Source: an uncultured Pseudomonadota bacterium (GTDB taxonomy: Bacteria; Pseudomonadota; Gammaproteobacteria; Burkholderiales; Thiobacillaceae). Taken from it: DNA of 35,784 nt. This document shows positions 1 through 7,079 of this stretch, one piece after another; within the stretch, counting starts at the first letter, position 1; every line of letters begins with the position of its first letter. A model generated the notes under the pieces. It was not told the DNA's origin, did not search any database, and saw only the letters and a list, made by a program, of their open reading frames with translations. Both the position numbers and the translations under genes were made by a program. Location: positions 1 through 35,784 of the forward strand of contig CAISDD010000160.1 of NCBI GenBank assembly GCA_903883985.1. Direction: 5' to 3'.

Positions 1-63
1 CATGGCGAGCGCCCGCACCAGTCGCTAGGCCAACAGACGCCGGATGTCGTGTATCAACTCGCG
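1..63 (+). pseudogene. C-terminal remnant of an IS3-family transposase (OrfB), cut by the window edge
   Basis: Frame 1 of the plus strand opens with residues reading HGERPHQSLGQQTPDVVY. This matches the conserved C-terminal block of IS3-family OrfB transposases (rve-type integrase fold; usual pattern ERPHxxLGxxTPxxVY). The match starts at base 1, so the rest of the gene lies outside the window. Past about base 57 the family resemblance stops. The frame stays open to 246, but only by running antisense through the end of moaD, so the true end is probably near 60-160. No terminal inverted repeat could be placed. It may be an intact IS end or a decayed fragment; one window edge cannot decide. The family call rests on a single short motif. 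Confidence 0.6.
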
Positions 64-167
64 CGGCCATCCATTCGATCTGGCATTCACCGCTTGTGCA
101 GCCTGGCGCCGATCCATGTTGTCGCGCACCTCCCCCATCCCGCCCAGGTAGCCACAGCAACAACGGT

Positions 168-419
168 TCAACCGCCCGTAACCGGCGGAAAGATCGCAAC
201 CTCGTCATTCTCGTGCAGCAGCGCCTCCCCTTCGACCAGCTCCTGATTGACCGCGACCCGGTAGGCGCGGCCCGGAACGAGCTCCACGGCCCAGGGGCCG
301 CCACGCAGTCGCAGCCAATCCAGCAGTTCGGACAGGGTCCGAACAGGCGCCAGCGGCGTCTCCTCTGCCATGGCGAAGGCCTCACGCAGGCGGGCAAAAT
401 AACGCATGCGTAATTTCAT
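168..419 (-). CDS. moaD: MoaD, molybdopterin synthase small (sulfur-carrier) subunit
   Basis: This 83-residue protein has the beta-grasp, ubiquitin-like MoaD pattern. The segment EVAIFPPVTGG ends in the Gly-Gly that is adenylated by MoeB and thiocarboxylated. With MoaE, MoaD inserts the dithiolene sulfurs into precursor Z to make molybdopterin in the cytoplasm. Length fits the family (E. coli MoaD 81 aa). The ATG at 417-419 follows AAGGAG by six bases, so the start is firm. moaE usually follows moaD directly, but here the stop is followed by about 100 unassigned bases and an IS3 transposase tail in opposite orientation. Either moaE is elsewhere or an insertion separated the pair. Confidence 0.93.
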   Translation of the reverse strand: MKLRMRYFARLREAFAMAEETPLAPVRTLSELLDWLRLRGGPWAVELVPGRAYRVAVNQELVEGEALLHENDEVAIFPPVTGG

Positions 420-470
420 TTCAGTCTCCTTCGACGGCGCGATTCATGGGCAATAGCGGGGTTTGAGGCG

Positions 471-500
471 TTGAGGGCCACGTGCCCCACGCGGTAGAAT
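471..500 (+). promoter_or_regulatory. Putative sigma70 promoter for the small membrane protein
   Basis: TTGAGG at 471-476 and TAGAAT at 495-500 are separated by 18 bases. The predicted transcription start near 507 leaves a leader of about 20 bases with TGGAG at 519-523 before the ATG at 528. The site lies in the moaD/small-protein divergent gap. The assignment is by eye only. Confidence 0.4.
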
Positions 501-527
501 TGCCAAGCTTTCAGAAACTGGAGTCCC

Positions 528-635
528 ATGATGTCCCTATTCAACAAATACAATCTCCCCATCACCTTGGTCGTAGGCCTGCTCGTCTGGTCCTGGTTCA
601 GCCTGTTCTCGGTGATCCTGAGCCCCCTGTTCTGA
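528..635 (+). CDS. 35-residue single-pass membrane protein
   Basis: An ATG-ATG start at 528/531 opens a short frame that ends with TGA at 633-635. The product begins MMSLFNKYNLPIT and continues as one hydrophobic helix (about residues 11-34, with WSW in the middle), ending SPLF. There is a charged, polar N-terminus (Asn-Lys-Tyr-Asn) and almost no C-terminal tail. TGGAG at 519-523 is well placed and a plausible promoter lies at 471-500. The gene is divergent from moaD and converges on prsT with an 18-base gap. No family is recognised; function is unknown. A role as a regulatory or assembly peptide in the inner membrane would be a guess. Composition and signals suggest a real gene, but chance remains possible for so short a frame. 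Confidence 0.55.
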   Translation: MMSLFNKYNLPITLVVGLLVWSWFSLFSVILSPLF

Positions 636-653
636 TTCTGTCTCGGCAGGAGG

Positions 654-3494
654 TTACTTGCCACGCAGCCTCGCCAGCAGCGTTTGTGCCTCTGCCCGCT
701 GCGGGAAGGCTGCTTGACTGGCCAGCAACCGATCAAGTTCCTTACTGGCTTCGCTCTTGTTGCCGCTTTGGACCAGGGTCTCGGCCAAGTGCCAGCGCAT
801 CTCGCTGCTGTCGGGCTGGTTCTTGAGCGCCTCCAGCAACAAGGGTAGCGCCCGGGCGGTCTGCCCCGCCAGATTGAGCTGCCAGCCATAGGTATCGAGC
901 ACCGAGCTGTTTTTCGGCGCCAGCTTGTAGGCCTGCTCCGAGATCGCCAGGGCTTGGGGGTCCTTCAGTTCGCCCAGCGACCAGGCAAGATTGTTGTACG
1001 CCACCAGGTCGGCCGGATCGGCGCGGATCAGGATACGGTAGTTGGCGGCGGCTTCCCGCATGCGCCCGCCATTGAGCTGAGCCTGCGCCTGGACATGGCG
1101 CACGACCCGATCATCCGGGTGGGCCTTGAGCCACGACTCGAGCAAGCGCTCGCCCTCCCCGCCCTTCCCCGCAGCCACATAGGCCTGGTAGGCCCGCGCC
1201 ATGACCTGCCCCTGCCCGGCCAGTTGTGCCGCCTTGGCGAAAAGTCTGGCGGAGTCGAGAAAGTTTTTCCCGGCAAACTGGATGTCCGCCTCGGCAAGAT
1301 AGCCTATCGCCTGTGCTGGGCTGCGCGACTGTAGCGTGCGCGCGATCTTGATGCCGTCTGCGGCATTGCCCGTCTTCGCCAGGATCAGTGCCTTGCTGAG
1401 GCTGGCCTCGGAGAAACCAGGCCGCAAGGTCAGTGACTTGTCGAGCGACTTGAGCGCCCCCTGATCATCCTGGGAGAGACTCTGCGCCTGGGCCAGACGG
1501 AAGTGGGCATAAGGATTGTTGGGGCTGGCCTGGGCCCACTTGCCATAGGAAACCAGCGCATTGGCCATGTCGTTCTGCAGGAGTTGAGCCGCACCCATCA
1601 TGTCGAGGAAATCCGGCTTTCCCGTGGCGGTGAGCGCGGCACGCGCTTCGACCAGCGCCTTTCCGGCATCGCGCTTGTTCAGCCAGTAACGGACGATCAT
1701 CTGGCGCGCGATCGCGTTGGCGGGATCGGCCTTGATGGCCTGGTCAAGCAGCGAGAGGAATTCGGGCTCGTTCTTTTCCAGGCTGGCTAGCCCCGCCAGG
1801 GCAGTCAGGGCGTGGCTGTCCTTCGGATTCTTCTTCAACACAGTCTGATAACGCCCGCGAGCCGCCTTGATGTCCTTGTCGGCCAGATCCAGCCGCGCCA
1901 GATTGGCCGCCGCCGGAAAATAGCCTGGGTCGAGTTCCATCGCGTGAGCGAAGTGTCCGCGTGCCACTCCGGCATCGTTGCGTGACATGAACACGACGCC
2001 GCGCAGATTGCTGGCGAGCGCCAGCTTGGGAGCCTTGCGGTCGAGGTCGTCGATGACCTTCAGTGCGTCATCGTACCGCTTGTCCTTGACGAGCGTCATG
2101 ACCAGCAGCGCATCGGCCTGGTGAGTCGTGGTGTCCAGTGTGACCAGGCGGCCCAAGGCCTCGATCGTGCCGGGCTCGTCCCCGCTCGCCATGCGGCTGG
2201 CCGCCAGTTCCCGGATCAGCCTCTGATCCTTGGGAGCCAGCGCAGAGGCCTGCTCCAATTTCTTGCGTGCGTCGAGATAGTCGCCCTTGCTCAGGGCGAT
2301 ACCACCTTGCAGCGCAAGCAACTGAGCGTCGCCGTTGTCGTTCTTCATGTTGGCGATGATTTTCTGCGCCTGGTCCACTTGCCCCGATTCGAGCATGGCG
2401 CTCGCCAGCAGTTTGCGCGCGAGGCCATGATTCGGCGCCACTGCGAGCACGCGATTGAGCGCACTGATGGCGTTCTCGCGTTTTCCCTGGCCCAAGGCGA
2501 TAGCGCCCACCAGGAAATTGGCGGGTGCGAAATCGGGAGCGCCACGCAACACCTCCTGAAGTCTGCTACTGGCCGCCTCGATATGGTTACGGCGAAACTC
2601 GATCAGACCGTCGAGATAGCGCGCCATCAAGTTATTCGGCGCCTGGCCCTGCAGGGTCTTCAACTCGGCCTGCGCCTTGTCCAGGTCAGATTTCGCCAGG
2701 TAGAGCTGGGCGATAGCCAGCCGTGCCTGAATATTGCCAGGGTCGGACGCCAGCGCCTGACCGAAGGCGACAATCGCGTCGTCGTCGCGCTTTTGCGCGC
2801 GCAAGAGCTCCCCGCGCATGACCAGGATATCCGTGCGTTTTGGCCCCTTGCTCAGTGCCTTTTCCACCAGGGCCAGCGCTTCTTCTGGCCGCCCCTGGGT
2901 ATAAGCCAGGCCGGCGCGCACGGCCAGCGTATCGGGGTGCTCGGCCACGAGCAAGTCGGCCAGGCGCAAACTCTCGGCCATGCCCTCCTGGTTTCCCAAC
3001 TGCGATTGCGCCTGGGCCCGCAGGGCCAAAATCGCGGCATTGGCCTCGGCCGGACCGCCCTGCAGGGCTTGGACGTCATCCAGCAACTTCTGTGGCTGGC
3101 GCAACATCAGCAGGGTTCTCGCCAGCAGAACGGAGGTTTCCGCTGACTGGCCCTGCTGGCTCAGCGCTTTGCGCAACTCCTTTTCGGCATTCGCGAAGTC
3201 GTTGTTGGCGTAATAGATCCGACCGAGCAGGGCGCGAGCCTCGGCGTTGCCAGGCGCCATCTGCAAGGCATTCTTCAGTTCGATGGCCGCACCCTTATGG
3301 TTGCCCACCCGCTCCAGGTTGCGCGCGTTGGCCATGCGCATTTCCGGACTGGCGTGCCCACGCAGCACATAATAGGCGCCCCCTCCCGCGCCGGACAAAA
3401 GAACCACGACGGCCGCGGACAGCAGCACCTTGTGAGCAGCCAGACGCTGCATGAAGGAAAGCGTCCCCTCGGAATAAGGCTCTGTGTCGTACAT
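654..3494 (-). CDS. prsT: PrsT-type large TPR protein of the PEP-CTERM/exosortase system
   Basis: The 946-residue product has a short cytoplasmic N-terminus, one membrane segment at about residues 22-43 (signal anchor), then TPR repeats almost to the end, with recurrent A-xx-G-x-Y/F-xx-A and P-x-N/D-xx-A patterns. Size and architecture match the PEP-CTERM-associated PrsT family, usually 850-950 aa and encoded near exopolysaccharide/exosortase loci. PrsT is thought to act in the periplasm in polysaccharide or sortase-linked envelope processes, but its exact task is not established. The start ATG at 3492-3494 has GGGAG a few bases upstream. Many PrsT proteins are lipoproteins; here no lipobox Cys follows the hydrophobic stretch, so it is probably membrane-anchored. 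No exosortase or EPS genes are in the window, though a PEP-CTERM substrate is encoded at 8778-9542. Confidence 0.8.
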   Translation of the reverse strand: MYDTEPYSEGTLSFMQRLAAHKVLLSAAVVVLLSGAGGGAYYVLRGHASPEMRMANARNLERVGNHKGAAIELKNALQMAPGNAEARALLGRIYYANNDFANAEKELRKALSQQGQSAETSVLLARTLLMLRQPQKLLDDVQALQGGPAEANAAILALRAQAQSQLGNQEGMAESLRLADLLVAEHPDTLAVRAGLAYTQGRPEEALALVEKALSKGPKRTDILVMRGELLRAQKRDDDAIVAFGQALASDPGNIQARLAIAQLYLAKSDLDKAQAELKTLQGQAPNNLMARYLDGLIEFRRNHIEAASSRLQEVLRGAPDFAPANFLVGAIALGQGKRENAISALNRVLAVAPNHGLARKLLASAMLESGQVDQAQKIIANMKNDNGDAQLLALQGGIALSKGDYLDARKKLEQASALAPKDQRLIRELAASRMASGDEPGTIEALGRLVTLDTTTHQADALLVMTLVKDKRYDDALKVIDDLDRKAPKLALASNLRGVVFMSRNDAGVARGHFAHAMELDPGYFPAAANLARLDLADKDIKAARGRYQTVLKKNPKDSHALTALAGLASLEKNEPEFLSLLDQAIKADPANAIARQMIVRYWLNKRDAGKALVEARAALTATGKPDFLDMMGAAQLLQNDMANALVSYGKWAQASPNNPYAHFRLAQAQSLSQDDQGALKSLDKSLTLRPGFSEASLSKALILAKTGNAADGIKIARTLQSRSPAQAIGYLAEADIQFAGKNFLDSARLFAKAAQLAGQGQVMARAYQAYVAAGKGGEGERLLESWLKAHPDDRVVRHVQAQAQLNGGRMREAAANYRILIRADPADLVAYNNLAWSLGELKDPQALAISEQAYKLAPKNSSVLDTYGWQLNLAGQTARALPLLLEALKNQPDSSEMRWHLAETLVQSGNKSEASKELDRLLASQAAFPQRAEAQTLLARLRGK

Positions 3495-3640
3495 ATTGGC
3501 TCCCTGTGTCGCGACTCGAGGCCCAGCATGGCCGCTACCTGCGAAGCGCGCATCTTACCGCGACACAGGACACCCGGCCCAAATCGCGGCCACAGAGAAG
3601 GGCTCGGGACGCCACACGCGGCTCGGCTCCCCTGCGACGC

Positions 3641-4405
3641 TCATTGCAACTTCTTGAGATAATCTTTGGAAAACACCTTGTCGGGCAGGTCGCGCAACTT
3701 CATCAGTTCGTATTCGAGCACGGACTGCTCTCCTGGGCGCAGAGCATCGACCATGACCAGGCGGGTGGGGCGCCGCCTACCCGCCTGGTCACGGAAATTT
3801 TCATAGGAACAGGTCTTCATCAAGCGGTTCGAGAGGGAATAGAACTCTGCTTTGCGCGGCCGATAATTGGCCTTGTTGATCCATAGCAAAGCACGGTGGT
3901 AGGTCACGCCGCGATCCACGGCCAGCAACTCGAGCACCTGGTAGTCCTCATCGTCAAGGCGTTCGCCACGTAGCAACCTGGGGGTGTAGTCGCCCGCGAA
4001 ATTGGTGCGCGCCAAGTCGCCGTTGGCCACCTGGCCTGTCAGTCTCTGCGCCAACCCCAAGCGTATAGGCTGCGACACGTTGGGCATGAAGACCCAAAGA
4101 TCGCGTCCCTTCATGAGTATGATCTGACCCCGCTCCGAGGCAGGTTCCAGTATCATTACCACCGTATTTTCATTGCCTTTGGAAAGGACACGGTATTTTC
4201 GCGTTTCCCTTTCCTCGCCAGGACGGATACTGGCGATGTTGACATCCACCTGGAAGCCTTCTCTCGGAAATCGAATCTCGTCCGAGCGCTCCAGCAGACT
4301 GCGCGCCAGAGCATCCTCGGACTGGGGATACTCCGCCAGGGCCAGGGAGGAACACAGTGCAAGGCACAGAAATATTGGACATAACCGCGTAAAAAGAACA
4401 GACAT
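3641..4405 (-). CDS. Periplasmic outer membrane lipoprotein-sorting-like protein (LolA-like fold)
   Basis: The 254-residue precursor has a Sec signal peptide (hydrophobic 7-23, cleavage likely after ALA at 22-24). The body has the pattern of LolA-like outer membrane lipoprotein-sorting proteins: a strand-rich first half with a KGRDLWVFMPNVSQPIRL-type segment, then a later segment on reshaped side chains (INKANYRPRKAEFYS). These proteins form an open beta-barrel that carries acyl groups or hydrophobic cargo across the periplasm. The gene starts 44 bases from the divergent ATPase gene at 4450, so both probably share a regulatory gap. AAGGGT upstream of the ATG at 4403-4405 serves as ribosome site. 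The combination of LolA-like protein, LolD-like ATPase and DUF1302-like barrel suggests one export route for a hydrophobic substrate; the substrate is unknown. Confidence 0.75.
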   Translation of the reverse strand: MSVLFTRLCPIFLCLALCSSLALAEYPQSEDALARSLLERSDEIRFPREGFQVDVNIASIRPGEERETRKYRVLSKGNENTVVMILEPASERGQIILMKGRDLWVFMPNVSQPIRLGLAQRLTGQVANGDLARTNFAGDYTPRLLRGERLDDEDYQVLELLAVDRGVTYHRALLWINKANYRPRKAEFYSLSNRLMKTCSYENFRDQAGRRRPTRLVMVDALRPGEQSVLEYELMKLRDLPDKVFSKDYLKKLQ

Positions 4406-4449
4406 GTCAGTGACCCTTCAATGACGCAAATCTGTACGGAATCTTTGCC

Positions 4450-5202
4450 ATGAGCCTGGTCCGCATCGAGAGAGTATCCAAGGAGTACCAACTTGGGGAA
4501 CAAAGAGTCGTGGCGCTTAACGATATCACACTCTCCATCGAGGAAGGCGTGTTCCTGGCCATTGCCGGCCCCTCCGGCAGCGGCAAGACGACCCTGCTGA
4601 ACATCATCGGGTGCATCGACTCCCCCAGCCAGGGCAAGGTTTTCATCGACGGGAGGGAAGTCTCCGGCCTTTCCTCCAACGAACTGGCGGACCTGCGCGC
4701 CCGCGGCACGGGCTTCATCTTTCAGACCTTCAACCTCTTCCCCGTCCTCACGACCGCCGAAAATGTCGAATATCCTCTGCTGCAACTGCCAGAGATCGGC
4801 AAGGCGGAGCGCCGCAAACGGGTAGATCGCTACCTGTCTGTCGTGGGCCTGGAAAAATTCGCCCACCATACCCCCAACCAGTTGAGCGGCGGACAGCGCC
4901 AACGGGTGGCCATCGCACGAGCCCTGGCCATCCACCCGCGTATCGTGCTGGCGGACGAACCCACCGCCAACCTGGACAGCAAGACGGGCAAAAACATCCT
5001 GAGCTTGATGAAGCAGATCAATCGGGATCTTGGCACCACTTTCATCTTCTCCACCCACGACCGCCACGTCATGTCCATGGCCGACCGCCTCGTGCGGATC
5101 GAAGACGGGCAACTGGCCATGCTGGCCATGAAGGTGGACGATCGCTGGCAAGCTGCACGGGCCAAGAGACACGAATCCGAACACCGGGAGAACACGCCAT
5201 GA
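4450..5202 (+). CDS. ABC transporter ATPase, LolD/MacB type
   Basis: A complete 250-residue nucleotide-binding protein: Walker A GPSGSGKT at 40-47, Q-loop Gln92, signature LSGGQ at 145-149, Walker B ending LADEP at about 167-171, H-loop His203. The segment FIFQTFNLFPVLTTAENVEYPL is typical of the LolD/MacB/FtsE-type group that energises mechanotransmission permeases rather than importers. It would sit at the inner face of the inner membrane. The stop overlaps the next start (ATGA at 5199-5202), so it is translationally coupled to a predicted outer-membrane barrel. The expected FtsX/LolE-type permease is not next to it or elsewhere in the window. A tail of about 25 residues beyond the ATPase fold is rich in charge (RAKRHESEHREN). 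Confidence 0.93.
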   Translation: MSLVRIERVSKEYQLGEQRVVALNDITLSIEEGVFLAIAGPSGSGKTTLLNIIGCIDSPSQGKVFIDGREVSGLSSNELADLRARGTGFIFQTFNLFPVLTTAENVEYPLLQLPEIGKAERRKRVDRYLSVVGLEKFAHHTPNQLSGGQRQRVAIARALAIHPRIVLADEPTANLDSKTGKNILSLMKQINRDLGTTFIFSTHDRHVMSMADRLVRIEDGQLAMLAMKVDDRWQAARAKRHESEHRENTP

Positions 5203-6680
5203 ATTTTCGCCCCTACTGCGCACTGGTCGCGCTGATATGGCACCCCCCCCTGTGGGCTGCCGATCCTGACATTCCTCCAGTGGACGCTCGCATAACACTT
5301 ACGCAAGCGGCGACCGTGGATGCGCCGAATACGCCGGAAGCCGGCGCGACACTGCCAGCGTCGAAGGACGAGTTGTTCGGCGCCGATCCAGCCCCTAAGG
5401 AGGCCGGTGGGGAAATCGGCGTAGCGCCTCAGCCACAACAGCTCGATGTGGGCAACACCGCCACGACAGTGAACAAGCTGCATGGCTATGCCCGTGGTGA
5501 ACTGGCGAAAACCTATGCCAGCCCCGCGCATCTATCGAAGGCGCGGGGCACGCTGGAACTGGGTTCGCAAGGCGACTTCGGTCAGGGGGTACGCTGGAGG
5601 TTGGGGGGCCGAATCGACTACGACGCCGTCTATGGCCTGAATGATTTTTACCAGCCGTCCGCTCGCGACCGGGCCGATTTCCAGTTGCGGGAAACCTATC
5701 TAGACTGGTCCGCGGGCGGTCTCGACTGGCGACTTGGGCGGCAACAGATCGTCTGGGGGGAGATGGTGGGGATGTTCATAGCCGACGTGGTATCGGCCAA
5801 GGATCTGCGCGAATTCATCCTGCCCGACTTCGAGACACTGCGCATCCCGCAATGGGCCGCCCGCGGCGAATACTTCGACGCCGACTTCCACGCGGAGATG
5901 ATCTGGATCCCCCTGCCCGGCTATGACCGCGTCGGCAAGCCAACGGATTTCACGAGCACGGGATCGGGCACCGACTTCTACCCCTATCCGCCGGCGCCAA
6001 CACCGCGCATCCTGGACGAAGTCAAGCCTGGCAACCGTCCGGATCATGGGAATTTCGGAGTGAGGCTGAACCGGCTCACACGGGGCTGGGATCTGTCCGG
6101 GTTCTTCTATACCAGCATGAACCCCGCAGCGACCCTGTACCGTTCGGTGCCACTCGCGCCATACACTTATACGCCACACCACGACCGCATCTGGCAGACG
6201 GGCGGCACCTTGGGCAAGGACTTCGGCGACGCGGTTCTGAAGGCCGAGGCCGTCTACACCAGGGGGCGGCGTTTCAGCCTGATCGCCGATCCGGCGGATG
6301 CGGACGGCGTGGTCGAACAGGACACCCTGGACTGGGCCGTAGGCCTGGACTTTAGCCTGGGCGGCGACACCGGCTTGAATGGCCAGTTCTTCCAGCGATA
6401 TTTCTACGACCACAACCCGGGTATCGTCCCACAGCAGACGGAAAATGGCGTCTCGCTGCGCTTAAGTCACACCTTTCCCGGAAACTGGAAGGCGGAGACC
6501 CTGCTCGTGCGCAGCCTGAACCGCCGCGACTGGATGCTGCGCCCCAAGGCCAGTTGGGAATTTCGGACCAACTGGAAATGGAGCCTGGGTCTCGACGCAT
6601 TCAGCGGCCCGGCCACAGGATTATTCGGCCAGTACGACGCCCAGGATCGCGTCTACAGCGAAATCCGCCACGACTTCTGA
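5199..6680 (+). CDS. DUF1302-like outer-membrane beta-barrel protein
   Basis: The 493-residue precursor has a signal peptide (cleavage near WAA at 19-21), a proline/alanine-rich linker of about 65 residues, then a strand-rich barrel ending in Phe (RHDF), as is usual for outer-membrane proteins. The segment LGRQQIVWGE at about residues 178-187 and the following AKDLREFILPDFETLRIPQW pattern match DUF1302-type barrels. These are often found beside lipid or hydrophobic-compound transporters and LolA-like proteins. Function is inferred only from context. The start ATG overlaps the ATPase stop and has GGGAG upstream. Codons 15-18, inside the signal peptide, contain a run of eight C at 5243-5250, which is a possible slippage site. 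The second half has repeated aromatic-alternating strands. Confidence 0.75.
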   Translation: MNFRPYCALVALIWHPPLWAADPDIPPVDARITLTQAATVDAPNTPEAGATLPASKDELFGADPAPKEAGGEIGVAPQPQQLDVGNTATTVNKLHGYARGELAKTYASPAHLSKARGTLELGSQGDFGQGVRWRLGGRIDYDAVYGLNDFYQPSARDRADFQLRETYLDWSAGGLDWRLGRQQIVWGEMVGMFIADVVSAKDLREFILPDFETLRIPQWAARGEYFDADFHAEMIWIPLPGYDRVGKPTDFTSTGSGTDFYPYPPAPTPRILDEVKPGNRPDHGNFGVRLNRLTRGWDLSGFFYTSMNPAATLYRSVPLAPYTYTPHHDRIWQTGGTLGKDFGDAVLKAEAVYTRGRRFSLIADPADADGVVEQDTLDWAVGLDFSLGGDTGLNGQFFQRYFYDHNPGIVPQQTENGVSLRLSHTFPGNWKAETLLVRSLNRRDWMLRPKASWEFRTNWKWSLGLDAFSGPATGLFGQYDAQDRVYSEIRHDF

Positions 6681-6717
6681 GCCTGTTTCCCTCACGCTAC
6701 ACGCCTGAAGCAGCGGC

Positions 6718-6790
6718 GGGCCAAAGGCCCATTCCATCCCAGCCTGGGGCAACGCCCCAGGACAGGAGGCCAACCCAGGGCTGAAAGCCC
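6718..6790. repeat. Three successive tri-loop hairpins downstream of the barrel gene
   Basis: Three perfect palindromes occur in 73 bases, each with a three-base loop: GGGCC-AAA-GGCCC (6718-6730), CCTGGGGC-AAC-GCCCCAGG (6743-6761) and GGGCT-GAA-AGCCC (6778-6790). They begin 38 bases after the stop of the barrel gene and may stop or protect its 3' end, but no U-run follows. The pattern resembles interspersed extragenic palindromes. The stretch 6681-6919 shows no coding pattern otherwise. Confidence 0.6.
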
Positions 6791-6919
6791 GCGCCATCGT
6801 TCAGCGCCGTGCCGCAATCGCTTTCTCGAAATGGCTAAAGACCCAATTCCAGAAAAGAGGGCCAAGCGCATTCCGGAATTTACCGCCTAAATCCCGGTCT
6901 GGATCAGGAAATCTGTACT

Positions 6920-7079
6920 TAAGTAATGTCGCGTAACTTGCCTTCATTAAGCTGCCGGCGCAGGCCCTCATCCCCGGCCCTTCCACCGGAGGGGGAAGGG
7001 GGTGGAACCCTCTCCCTTCGGGAGAGGGCGGAGTGAGGGAGCCCGGTGGTAAGCCAAATTGGTTTCGACAAGTTACTTA
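6920..7079 (-). repeat. MITE-like element, copy A (reverse orientation)
   Basis: A 160-base copy, TA to TA, of the six-copy family. It lies in reverse orientation. The ends read AGTAATGTCGCGTAAC on one side and the weaker AGTAACTTGTCGAAAC (read inward) on the other. Inside are two GC hairpins, including arms CCCTCTCCC and GGGAGAGGG around GAA. Its right end at 7077-7079 supplies the TAA stop of the hipH-like gene. It shares an internal variant (gtcgaaaccaatttgg) only with copy B at 8588, on the other side of that gene. Spurious short frames through the element give the repeated peptide PHPALSRRERVPPPSPSG and should not be annotated as genes. Confidence 0.85.

Noticed and set aside
13..146. 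Minus-strand frame of about 37 residues after moaD
   Set aside because: No moaE similarity and no ribosome site; the opposite strand holds the transposase motif.
2121..3146. Long plus-strand frame of 341 codons
   Set aside because: Antisense to the well-supported prsT TPR repeats.
6801..6986. Minus-strand 61-residue frame left of repeat copy A
   Set aside because: It begins inside the repeat and has no ribosome site or recognisable family; possibly decayed coding DNA, not supportable.
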